From Lachnospiraceae bacterium (GTDB taxonomy: Bacteria > Bacillota > Clostridia > Lachnospirales > Lachnospiraceae), in the NCBI GenBank assembly GCA_017526985.1, contig JAFXQR010000109.1:1-37567 (forward strand): 37,567 bases of DNA, given 5' to 3'. The notes beneath the pieces were generated by a model, which was given only the letters and a program-made list of their open reading frames with translations, was not told where the DNA came from and searched no databases. The translations under genes and the position numbers were made by a program. Positions 25,038 through 32,266 of this stretch are shown here, one piece after another (within the stretch, counting starts at the first letter, position 1; every line of letters begins with the position of its first letter).

Positions 25038-25883
25038 ATGAAAAAAGTAAGTATTGTAATTCCTACATATAACAAACTGATGCGCCTGAGGCTGGCTCTG
25101 AAATCTCTGGAGCCGCAGGTTGATAAAGATGTGGAAGTCATTGTTGTTTTTGACGGTTGTGACAAGGAGGTGATAGAAGATTTCCATAAGCTTACATTTT
25201 CCTATAAGCCTATCGAAATTATCAATGAGAAAAATATCGGAAGAGCCAGAGCGCGTAATGAAGGGATCAAAGCGGCCACGGGGGAGATCGTAATTTTTTT
25301 AGATGATGACCGTCTTGTGAATCCCGAATATATAAAAGCGCATCGAAGACTTCACGAAAAGGGTTACGGCGTTGTCCTGGGCATGCGTAATCAGCTGTTT
25401 ATGAAGGATGACGATATTCGGAAGTTTTACGATGACCCTTCCGGCCTTTGTGAATACTGCGAAAAATATGGTGAGATCGAAAACTATGTTTTTCCGAAAG
25501 GATCAAAGAGCAGATTCCGCTGGCTGAACTTTTTTACGGGGAATGTATCGGTGGACAGGCAGGCACTATTGGATGCAGGATGTTTTGATGATGCGTTTCA
25601 GGGGTGGGGACACGAAGATGTGGACCTTGGAATCCGCCTTTACCTGAATGGCCAGAAGTTTGGTTATTCCGGCAGAGCCATCAATTATCATTTGATGCAT
25701 GCCAGCAATTTTGACTCAAAGAAAGAGTCCTGCTGTCGTAATCTCCGCTACATGATCAAGAAATACAACAAACATATCGGTGTCAAAACCCTGCTGTTCC
25801 TGTTGTATTGTAAAGAATCTGTTATGGGGGCGAAGATATCTAAAAACCAACTTGTGAAATATGAGATGCTTTCCCAGAGTTAA
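25038..25883 (+). CDS. family 2 glycosyltransferase (second of a tandem pair)
   Basis: A 281-residue GT-A glycosyltransferase with VSIVIPTYNKLMRLRLALKSLEP, NIGRARARNEGIKAATGEIVIFLDDDRLV and FQGWGHEDVDLGIRLYLNG, residue-for-residue close to its upstream neighbour in the motifs but diverged between them. The pair probably arose by tandem duplication and now may add successive or different sugars. It is 9 bp downstream of the first copy with AGGAGAG as ribosome binding site. A cysteine-containing insertion (LCEYCEKYG) before the ED motif distinguishes it. Confidence 0.93.
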   Translation: MKKVSIVIPTYNKLMRLRLALKSLEPQVDKDVEVIVVFDGCDKEVIEDFHKLTFSYKPIEIINEKNIGRARARNEGIKAATGEIVIFLDDDRLVNPEYIKAHRRLHEKGYGVVLGMRNQLFMKDDDIRKFYDDPSGLCEYCEKYGEIENYVFPKGSKSRFRWLNFFTGNVSVDRQALLDAGCFDDAFQGWGHEDVDLGIRLYLNGQKFGYSGRAINYHLMHASNFDSKKESCCRNLRYMIKKYNKHIGVKTLLFLLYCKESVMGAKISKNQLVKYEMLSQS

Positions 25884-25961
25884 ATACCCGGGGCTTTCGG
25901 ACAAAAACGAAATGTGTGTCTTATATAAAATAAAACCAAAAAAGAAATGGAGAGTAAAGAG

Positions 25962-26657
25962 ATGAAAAGTTTTTTGCAGAAGTACTTGTGGTTGATCGGT
26001 ATGGCGATCGGAGCGGTCGGAGCCTTGTTTGTGTGGTTCTGCCTTCCGCATCAGTCACAGATCGATGAGATGTGGTGGCTGGTTGTGAAGTTCGCTATTT
26101 TCTTTGCAGCAGTGATCGGTATCAGCTTTTTCCCGAATAAGTTAAAAGTAGGCTACCTGCTGGCTATCCTGCCGTTTTTCCCGTTCCTGATGATGATCAT
26201 TCCGCGTGCAAGTTTCTACGGTATTTTCGGTACACTGAATACACCGGCGCAGGGTGAAATGTATACCAACCTGTACCTGCTGTGCTATCCGCTGATTATT
26301 ATGTCTGTTGCATTTGCACACAGAATCGGTGGTGGTAAGCCGGGCCAGTCCATCAAGATCTGCGTAGTAGGTATCCTGATGATTTTCTCCGGTCTGCTGG
26401 ATCTGAGCTTTGATATTGCAAACGGCAGAGCGCTTCAGGAGACTCTGGATTATGCATACCATATCATCGTCCTGGTTGGGCGTCCGCTTACCTATAAGGA
26501 AGGTGTGGTATTCTGCCTGGTACACTTTGTAGTGATCGCGATCGTGATCGCGCTTCCGCTGGACAAGTGGCTGGTACAGATCGGCCTTGTAGAAGAGACC
26601 GAAGCAGATGCAGCTGATAAGGAAGTCAAGACTGCAACCCGTAAGGTAACCGCATAA
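25962..26657 (+). CDS. six-helix membrane protein, unknown function
   Basis: A 231-residue protein with about six hydrophobic helices (LWLIGMAIGAVGALFVWFCL, MWWLVVKFAIFFAAVIGISF, YLLAILPFFPFLMMIIP, LYLLCYPLIIMSVAFA, IKICVVGILMIFSGLLDLSF and VVFCLVHFVVIAIVIALPL) and a charged C-terminal tail. I do not recognise the family. ATG at 25962 is preferred over 25947 because GGAGAG lies 7 bp upstream of it. It sits between glycosyltransferase genes and has its own terminator, so a role in glycan assembly is possible but only by position. Confidence 0.8.
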   Translation: MKSFLQKYLWLIGMAIGAVGALFVWFCLPHQSQIDEMWWLVVKFAIFFAAVIGISFFPNKLKVGYLLAILPFFPFLMMIIPRASFYGIFGTLNTPAQGEMYTNLYLLCYPLIIMSVAFAHRIGGGKPGQSIKICVVGILMIFSGLLDLSFDIANGRALQETLDYAYHIIVLVGRPLTYKEGVVFCLVHFVVIAIVIALPLDKWLVQIGLVEETEADAADKEVKTATRKVTA

Positions 26658-26689
26658 GTTCATACACTATTATAATATGTATGATTTCG

Positions 26690-26727
26690 ATCAGGGAAGA
26701 GAGTATCTCTTCTCTGATTATTTTTTA
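26690..26727 (+). terminator. intrinsic terminator
   Basis: ATCAGGGAAGAGA at 26690-26702 pairs with TCTCTTCTCTGAT (one G-U), followed by TATTTTTT. It closes the transcription unit ending at 26657. Confidence 0.88.
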
Positions 26728-26733
26728 TGACGA

Positions 26734-26751
26734 ACCTTGCCTTCCCCTTGA
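26734..26751 (+). repeat. 18-bp fragment of the CCTTGCCTTCCCC repeat
   Basis: ACCTTGCCTTCCCCTTGA is identical to the first 18 bases of the repeat unit at 34960-35005. It lies just after a terminator, as do the other copies' surroundings. It is probably a remnant of the same dispersed element. Confidence 0.6.
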
Positions 26752-26762
26752 TCTCTAAAAAC

Positions 26763-26790
26763 TTGCATTCTTTGGAAATTCTGCTAAAAT
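26763..26790 (+). promoter_or_regulatory. promoter for the FakA-like domain gene
   Basis: TTGCAT at 26763-26768 and TAAAAT at 26785-26790 with a 16-bp spacer and a TGC extended minus-10. Confidence 0.6.
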
Positions 26791-26832
26791 AATAAAGGCT
26801 GAAAACACAACAAAGATAAGGAGAAAAAAACC

Positions 26833-27099
26833 ATGCCGGAACAGTCTATTGAATTTCGTTATGATACACAGCTTCTGATCGACGGGGAGGACCTGGACGA
26901 GGATGAAGTGAACGACTATATCAAAGAGCATTTCAAGGGCGATTGCCTGCTGGCGGTAGGCGGCGACGGTGATCCCATTAAGATCCATTATCATACCAAT
27001 GAGCCGTGGCTGGTACTGGAGTACTGCCGCAGCCTGGGCGAGATCTACGATATTGTGGTAGAAGATATGGACCGTCAGGCCAGAGGATTGCATGGCTAA
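26833..27099 (+). CDS. stand-alone FakA (DAK2-protein) central-domain-like protein
   Basis: An 88-residue protein. EFRYDTQLLIDGEDLDEDEVNDYIKEHFKGDCLLAVGGDGDPIKIHYHTNEPWLVLEYCRSLGEI follows the pattern of the domain between the DAK2 (DhaL) kinase domain and the DegV-like end of fatty-acid kinase FakA (EFGYCTEF... GDS..VVGD...KVHVHTN.PG.VLE.....G). The kinase domain and DegV-like part are missing, so no catalysis is expected. It may bind a partner or ligand. AAGGAG lies upstream of the ATG, and its stop overlaps the next gene start by 8 bp, coupling it to a membrane glycosyltransferase-like protein. Motif-based assignment. Confidence 0.75.
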   Translation: MPEQSIEFRYDTQLLIDGEDLDEDEVNDYIKEHFKGDCLLAVGGDGDPIKIHYHTNEPWLVLEYCRSLGEIYDIVVEDMDRQARGLHG

Positions 27100-28531
27100 G
27101 CAAAAGGCTGCGCAAAAACAATCGGTTCGGAAGTATCTGACTGCGGAAAACGGCATCTTGTTTTTGGCGATGCTGCTTCCGCTTGCTTCCGTATATTATG
27201 ATGATGCCAACTCCATCATCAGACAGGGGATGAATGTCTGGGAAGCTCTGTTTTCCGGGCATTTTTTGCATTATTTCAGTCTGTGCGGTGAAAGCGTGCA
27301 GCAGGGATTGATGGTGCATCAGGCCAATTACGGACTGGTGATGAATCTGATCCTGGCCATTTGGAACCTGCCGCTGTATCTTGCGGAAAAACTGATGGGC
27401 GGCAATATCCTGGAACATTTTGCGGCCAGGCTGTGGGGCAAGGGTGAGATGCTGCTCTGCGCGTGGATCTGTGTGGGGCTGTTAAAGCGTATTGCCGGCA
27501 AACTCGGCTTTGATGAAAAACGCAAACACCTGCTGGGCTTTCTGTTCCTGAGCAGTGCGTGGCTGGTACTGGGGGCGGTTTTGGTTGCCCAGATCGATAT
27601 CATCTGTATGGTCTTTATTCTGCTGGCCTTCGAAGCGCTGCTGGATGAAAACATCAAAAAGTTTCTGATCTACTTTACCTTGTCGGTATTGACCAAGGAA
27701 TTTGCCCTGTTCGTATTTTTACCTATTATATTATTGAAGGAAAAGAATCTGATCAAAGCCGGCGTGGCAATGGTACTGCCGTTTGCGGTATCCTTTGTGA
27801 TGAACCTGCCTTTCAAATGGGCTGATCCGGCGGGGGCGGCTTTAAAGAAACCCCGTACTTGGGTGATGATCGACCAGCTGACCCGTATGCGCATCACCTT
27901 TTTCGGTGAGATCCGGATCCCGGCATTTTTCATTGCTCTGGCAGCTGTGGTTGTTGTTTCTTATATGACGGTCGTAAAAGAGAAAAAAGAAGAACCCAAA
28001 TGGATGCTGTATATGGGCTTTCTCGGTATGCTGCCGGTGTTTGTCTGTGCCTATTCCTATCCGTATTGGGGATTGCTGTTACTGCCGTTCTCACTGCTGC
28101 TCATTTTGTGGGAGCGGGAAAAGCTGTTCCTGAAACTGTTTTTGGAGACGGCAGCCATTCTGTCACTGATCGTTGCCGATATGATTGAATTTCCCTGGAT
28201 CTTTCAGGAAGTGGAGGGGATGCTCCCGGATTTTCTGTACGGTCTGCAGGGCAATATCCCCGGTGTGATCGAGCAGCTGAGCGAGTTTTTGAAACAGGAA
28301 AAGTATTTTAATATGTGGACATTGGCGTATGCGCCGTTTCTGGTGTGGCTGGTGGATTTTCTGGTACGGTTTTATCCGGGCCGGAAGATTGCTGCACCTC
28401 AAACCGCGGAAAAAGATGCGTTCTGGACAGACGGAACGGAGCAGAGCATCCGGATCCTGTCCATATTACGGGCGATAGGTACCTTCGTGTTGTGTGATAT
28501 CGCATGGTTCCTGCTCCCGGTATGCAGGTAA
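27092..28531 (+). CDS. GT-C-like polytopic membrane protein
   Basis: A 479-residue protein with about 10 membrane helices. The first extracellular loop begins YYDDANSIIRQGMNVWEALF, an acidic-motif loop after helix 1 that is typical of GT-C glycosyltransferases using prenyl-phosphate sugars. Later segments VLTKEFALFVFLPIILLKEKNLI and AYSYPYWGLLLLPFSLLLIL resemble the mannosyl/arabinosyltransferase-like families. With the prenyl-phosphate pentose-type enzyme upstream it is a natural candidate to use its product outside the cell, but this is inference. It overlaps the FakA-like gene by 8 bp and is followed by an overlapping GT2 gene. Confidence 0.75.
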   Translation: MAKQKAAQKQSVRKYLTAENGILFLAMLLPLASVYYDDANSIIRQGMNVWEALFSGHFLHYFSLCGESVQQGLMVHQANYGLVMNLILAIWNLPLYLAEKLMGGNILEHFAARLWGKGEMLLCAWICVGLLKRIAGKLGFDEKRKHLLGFLFLSSAWLVLGAVLVAQIDIICMVFILLAFEALLDENIKKFLIYFTLSVLTKEFALFVFLPIILLKEKNLIKAGVAMVLPFAVSFVMNLPFKWADPAGAALKKPRTWVMIDQLTRMRITFFGEIRIPAFFIALAAVVVVSYMTVVKEKKEEPKWMLYMGFLGMLPVFVCAYSYPYWGLLLLPFSLLLILWEREKLFLKLFLETAAILSLIVADMIEFPWIFQEVEGMLPDFLYGLQGNIPGVIEQLSEFLKQEKYFNMWTLAYAPFLVWLVDFLVRFYPGRKIAAPQTAEKDAFWTDGTEQSIRILSILRAIGTFVLCDIAWFLLPVCR

Positions 28532-28536
28532 TGGTC

Positions 28537-29634
28537 ATGGCAGAAAAGAATCTACAGAATTCTATACAAAGTGAGATCATTGCGTTGATCCCGGCATACA
28601 ATCCTGATAAGGGCATGATCGATCTGATCGAAGATCTTGCCGTGCATTTTTCGCATATCGTGATCGTGGATGACGGGTGTGATGAAGGTTATAAGCAGAT
28701 CTTTGAAAAAGCGGAAGTCTATCCGCAGGTAAAGATCTTAAGACACGAGGAGAATAAGGGCAAGGGCCGCGCGATCAAGACAGGATTTGCCTATATTCTG
28801 GAAAACTATACGGATGCGCTGGGTGTGGTCACACTGGATGCGGACGGACAGCATACGGTGGCAGATACCTTAAAATGCTGCGAAAGATTCCGGGAGGATC
28901 CGGAGAGTATCGTTTTTGGCTGCCGGGACTTTGCGTCAGACATAAATATCCCGGCCCGCAGCCGTTTCGGAAACCGCCTGACCAGCCGGCTGATGAAGTA
29001 TTTTTGTGATATCAAACTGTCGGATACCCAGACGGGACTTCGCGTGCATGCTATGTCCTATCTGCCGAAGCTTTTGGAAGTGGCCGGGGAACGCTATGAA
29101 TATGAGATGAATGTGATCTTTTATTTGAAGGAGATCGGGGTGCCGTTCGCGGAAGTGCCCATTGAAGTGATCTACCTGAACAATAACGAAAGTTCACATT
29201 TCAATCCGATCGTGGACTCCTTCAAGATCTATAAGGTCTTTTTCAAGTTCTGTATCTCGTCCTTTGGCTCTGCCATTCTGGATTATCTGATCTTTATCCT
29301 GATGGTGTGGCTGTTGGGAAAGTACGCTGCGGAAGGATCTTTTGCCCTGATCTATTATATTGAGATCTCCACGGTTGTCGCCAGGATCTGTTCGGGCCTG
29401 TTTAACTACAATTTCAACCGGAAGATCTTCCAGTCCAGGGAGGGTGTGGTATCCTCCGGAACACGCTATCTCATCCTGTGGCTGGTACAGATGTGCATTT
29501 CGGCATTGCTGGTCAAAGCGCTGGTATTGCTGGCCGGTGGATTTGAATGGCTACTCAAACCCCTTGTAGATACCACGCTGTTCTTTGTCAGCTACAAGAT
29601 CCAGCAGCTGTGGGTATTTCGCAGGAAGAAATAA
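28537..29634 (+). CDS. family 2 glycosyltransferase fused to a GtrA-like membrane domain
   Basis: A 365-residue two-domain protein. Residues about 1-235 are a GT2 domain with ALIPAYNPDKGMIDLIEDLA, IVDDGCDEG and VTLDADGQH, which resembles polyprenyl-phosphate glycosyltransferases (DPM1/GtrB type). Residues about 240-365 form four membrane helices of the GtrA family (SFGSAILDYLIFILMVWLLG ... FNYNFNRKIF ... QQLWVFRRKK). A GtrB-like enzyme makes a lipid-linked sugar and GtrA is thought to flip it, so the fusion joins both steps. Start codons at 28504, 28522, 28531 (TAATG) and 28537 are possible; AGG 8 bp before 28537 favours that one. Confidence 0.88.
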   Translation: MAEKNLQNSIQSEIIALIPAYNPDKGMIDLIEDLAVHFSHIVIVDDGCDEGYKQIFEKAEVYPQVKILRHEENKGKGRAIKTGFAYILENYTDALGVVTLDADGQHTVADTLKCCERFREDPESIVFGCRDFASDINIPARSRFGNRLTSRLMKYFCDIKLSDTQTGLRVHAMSYLPKLLEVAGERYEYEMNVIFYLKEIGVPFAEVPIEVIYLNNNESSHFNPIVDSFKIYKVFFKFCISSFGSAILDYLIFILMVWLLGKYAAEGSFALIYYIEISTVVARICSGLFNYNFNRKIFQSREGVVSSGTRYLILWLVQMCISALLVKALVLLAGGFEWLLKPLVDTTLFFVSYKIQQLWVFRRKK

Positions 29635-29651
29635 GATGAGCATGGATTTAC

Positions 29652-29678
29652 AACAGGGGATGCGCTCCCCTGTTTTTT
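29652..29678 (+). terminator. intrinsic terminator of the glycan region
   Basis: ACAGGGGA at 29653-29660, a TGCGC loop and TCCCCTGT followed by TTTTTT. Confidence 0.92.
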
Positions 29679-29699
29679 CTGTTAATTTTGACCGAAATA

Positions 29700-29708
29700 T
29701 GTTATAAT
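29700..29708 (+). promoter_or_regulatory. extended minus-10 promoter for the secreted protein
   Basis: TGTTATAAT gives a TGn motif directly before a consensus TATAAT (29703-29708). A TTGACC at 29688-29693 is only 9 bp away and cannot be its minus-35; an extended minus-10 can work with a weak minus-35. Confidence 0.55.
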
Positions 29709-29731
29709 ATACAGTAAATAAGGGGATTTGC

Positions 29732-31330
29732 GTGCTTATGAGATCAGTATTTTCAGGAAAAATCGGCAGATATGGTATTGTGGCAGCGGCATCACTCACG
29801 ATGTTGTTGTCGCCTTGTTCATCATTGTCGTCCGATGCGGCGTCTGTCGTGACCACCGGCGTGGTCAGCAACAACATTCACGACAATGAATATACGCAGC
29901 AGAAGCAGATCGCGCAGTCCTATCTGTGCAATAACGGGGACGGAACACTGAGTCGCGTGGAAAATTTCGGCGATATCATTATGGTCGAGTACTATGATGC
30001 GGCGTTCAATGTCATGGGGCACAAGTTTGTAAAGATGGAGCTGCCCAAGTTCGGCGGCTGCTGGTTTGGCAAGAATTATAATTATGTCCTTTTCGGACAG
30101 GACAATCCGGATAAGGACAATAAGCTGGAATGTATCCGTATCGTTCAGTACAACAAAAACTGGGACCGCGTGGGTGCGTTGTCTTTGAACAGTTGCTATA
30201 CGATGGTGCCTTTTGAGGGCTGCAATACCGATATGACGGAATACGGTGACGAGCTGTACATACGCGCCGGCCATAGGACTTACGATAACCGGCAGGCGGT
30301 GATGACCATCGCGATGCGGCAGTCCAACCGCAGCCACATCCAGATGCAGGGCAATGTATCGATCGGATATGGCGCATACGAAAATGTGGCAGCCACCTAT
30401 ATCGATGCGTCTGATGAAAAACTGGTGGCGGTGGATCACAGTCTGAGCAACCCGAGAGGAATCCAGACCTCACGCTATAATGTAAAAGCAGGGGCCGGCA
30501 ATTTTATCTTCCAGGTAAAACGGGCAACAGCCATGAGCTTAAATGGTGCGGAAGACACCTTCTCGCCGTTTACTTGTGTGGGTGGTATGGAAGTGTCCGG
30601 GCAGTACGATCTGATCGTGGGACGCACTACTCCCGGCGGGGAAAACTCCGGCAGTTATAATGTGTATATCGCGGCGGTGCCCAAGAATAATTTTGTCACC
30701 AAGGCGGTGAAACTGGCATTCCCCACGGGCTATGCCTATGGCGATACCCTTACAGTGTCAACACCGTATATCGTGAAGCTGAGCGGTGAGCAGTTTGTGG
30801 TGCTGTGGGAAGTGAAGCAGGGTGCAAGTGAACTGGAGCGTGTGGATTATGTGTATATAGACGGCTCCGGGCAGATGACCAGCCAGGTGCAGACGATCCA
30901 GGCATGTCTTTCGGACTGCCAGCCCATCGTTTATAATGGCCAGGTGGTGTGGTATACGAGCAACGGCAGCAAAACAACTATGTATTCCATCCCGGCGAAC
31001 GGCGGAGTGCCGTATGCATCGCAGGAAGTGACGACAGCAAAAGTCTCCGGCGCCACCGATTATTCGCTGGTGTATGATTTTGGCTACTATATCAACCGCT
31101 ATCCGGATGTGCGGGTACTTTATCAGAACGATCCGGAAGGCGCACTGTGGCACTTTGTTAATTGTGGTATGCCGGAAGGACGGCAGGGCAGTGATAATTT
31201 CAATCCGCAGGTATATTACAACAAAAACGCGGATCTGCGGGCAGCGCTTGGCAATAACTGGACCGCTTACTATATGCATTTTATTAATTACGGTGCTGCA
31301 GAAGGCCGCAGGGCCAGAGCACAGGAATGA
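29732..31330 (+). CDS. secreted surface protein with two C-terminal YPD/EGR repeats
   Basis: A 532-residue exported protein. The N-terminus (MLMRSVFSGKIGRYGIVAAASLTMLLSPCSSLSSDAAS) is a signal peptide, probably cut after DAA. Residues about 40-440 contain repeated beta-rich segments of about 50 residues that could form a propeller (inference). The last 85 residues hold two copies of a repeat of the form Y...YPD(V)R...AL..HF(V/I)N.G..EGR (YYINRYPDVRVLYQND... and YYNKNADLRAALGNN...), which is common in Lachnospiraceae surface proteins. GTG at 29732 is taken because AGGGG lies 6 bp upstream; the ATG at 29738 is too far. It follows the glycan genes. Confidence 0.8.
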   Translation: MLMRSVFSGKIGRYGIVAAASLTMLLSPCSSLSSDAASVVTTGVVSNNIHDNEYTQQKQIAQSYLCNNGDGTLSRVENFGDIIMVEYYDAAFNVMGHKFVKMELPKFGGCWFGKNYNYVLFGQDNPDKDNKLECIRIVQYNKNWDRVGALSLNSCYTMVPFEGCNTDMTEYGDELYIRAGHRTYDNRQAVMTIAMRQSNRSHIQMQGNVSIGYGAYENVAATYIDASDEKLVAVDHSLSNPRGIQTSRYNVKAGAGNFIFQVKRATAMSLNGAEDTFSPFTCVGGMEVSGQYDLIVGRTTPGGENSGSYNVYIAAVPKNNFVTKAVKLAFPTGYAYGDTLTVSTPYIVKLSGEQFVVLWEVKQGASELERVDYVYIDGSGQMTSQVQTIQACLSDCQPIVYNGQVVWYTSNGSKTTMYSIPANGGVPYASQEVTTAKVSGATDYSLVYDFGYYINRYPDVRVLYQNDPEGALWHFVNCGMPEGRQGSDNFNPQVYYNKNADLRAALGNNWTAYYMHFINYGAAEGRRARAQE

Positions 31331-31392
31331 TCCGGAATAAAATCCGGATAGAAAGACCGGACAGCAATACAGAAACAAAGGGGGATGCGCTT

Positions 31393-32133
31393 ATGACAGA
31401 TCAGAGTGGAACGATCAGCAGAGTAAGGGATATGGTGCGGGAATCTTCCCGGATTGTGGTGATGCTGGGGATCGGTACCGTGATCGAAAGTGGTGGCGAA
31501 AACCTGTGGTCATCCAGAGAGTGTTATCGTTTAGAGGAGCTGTATCATCAGTCACCGGACGAGATGATGTCCGTAGGCTATTACAGTGCCCGCAGAGATA
31601 AATTTTTTGACTTTTATAAAAAAGAGATCATCGGCAGGGATCTGCAGGCGGCATCGTTATATCACGATCTGAAGCGTCTGCAGGATCGTGGCCAGATCCG
31701 TAAGATCGTGACCCAGAACTACTATGGTCTGCACAATCAGGTGGGGCTGACCAATGTGGTGGAGCTGCATGGAAACATCCATAACAATTGCTGCCCGCAC
31801 TGCGGTAAGAAATTTGACCTGGAGTATGTCCGTGCCCAGAGAGGCGTGCCTTTGTGTGATGAATGCCGCTGTGCGATCCGCCCGGGGGTACTGCTTTTTG
31901 GCGAAAAGATCGGTAACGACCTGATGACCGAAGCCGTAAATGCATGTGAATCCGCGGAATTGATCCTGGTGTTGGGCACCAATATGTACGACAATATGGT
32001 GAAATTCTGTACCGGTAATTATAAGGGCGGCCGTCTGGTGCTGATCACCAAAGAAGACCACTATACCGACCGCTACGCCGACATCGTGATCCACGGCAAG
32101 GTCAGCGACATCCTGCCGCAGATCATCGACTAA
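31393..32133 (+). CDS. divergent Sir2-family (sirtuin) protein
   Basis: A 246-residue sirtuin. The zinc site is kept (Cys134, Cys137, Cys155, Cys158), the catalytic His is present (H126 in VVELHGNIH), and RPGVLLFGEKI and LVLGTNMYDNM match the family. Two NAD-site motifs differ. The usual GAGxSxxSGIPxFR is GIGTVIESGGENLWSSRE at 26-43, and the usual TQNID is TQNYY at 107-111, so the conserved Asp is Tyr. NAD-dependent deacylation, ADP-ribosylation or pure binding are all possible. ATG at 31393 follows AAAGGGGG by 8 bp; an in-frame ATG at 31327 overlaps the previous stop but has no such site. Confidence 0.85.
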   Translation: MTDQSGTISRVRDMVRESSRIVVMLGIGTVIESGGENLWSSRECYRLEELYHQSPDEMMSVGYYSARRDKFFDFYKKEIIGRDLQAASLYHDLKRLQDRGQIRKIVTQNYYGLHNQVGLTNVVELHGNIHNNCCPHCGKKFDLEYVRAQRGVPLCDECRCAIRPGVLLFGEKIGNDLMTEAVNACESAELILVLGTNMYDNMVKFCTGNYKGGRLVLITKEDHYTDRYADIVIHGKVSDILPQIID

Positions 32134-32140
32134 AGCAATC

Positions 32141-32170
32141 AAAAAAACTGCGGTTACCCGCAGTTTTTTC
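32141..32170. terminator. bidirectional terminator after the sirtuin gene
   Basis: AAAAAACTGCGG, a TTAC loop and CCGCAGTTTTTT form a perfect stem with A and T tracts, usable by the plus-strand sirtuin gene and by the minus-strand MATE gene ending at 32267. Confidence 0.92.
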
Positions 32171-32216
32171 TTGCCTTCCCCCTTCCAGGGGGAAGGTGGC
32201 CGAAGGCCGGATGAGG
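32170..32216 (+). repeat. CCTTGCCTTCCCC/GGCCGAAGGCC double-hairpin repeat
   Basis: CCTTCCCCC/GGGGGAAGG forms one hairpin and GGCC-GAA-GGCC a second, followed by GGATGAGG. The unit matches the copy at 34960-35005. Such units are common in gut Clostridia intergenic DNA. It abuts the terminator. Confidence 0.75.
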
Positions 32217-32266
32217 GTTGTTGACTTGTCGATCCGCTTCCGGAGGATTCCTTGCAATACTTGGGT

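Noticed and set aside
31327-31392. Upstream ATG start of the sirtuin overlapping the previous stop
   Set aside because: The extra 22 residues match no sirtuin sequence, and AAAGGGGG is placed correctly for the ATG at 31393.
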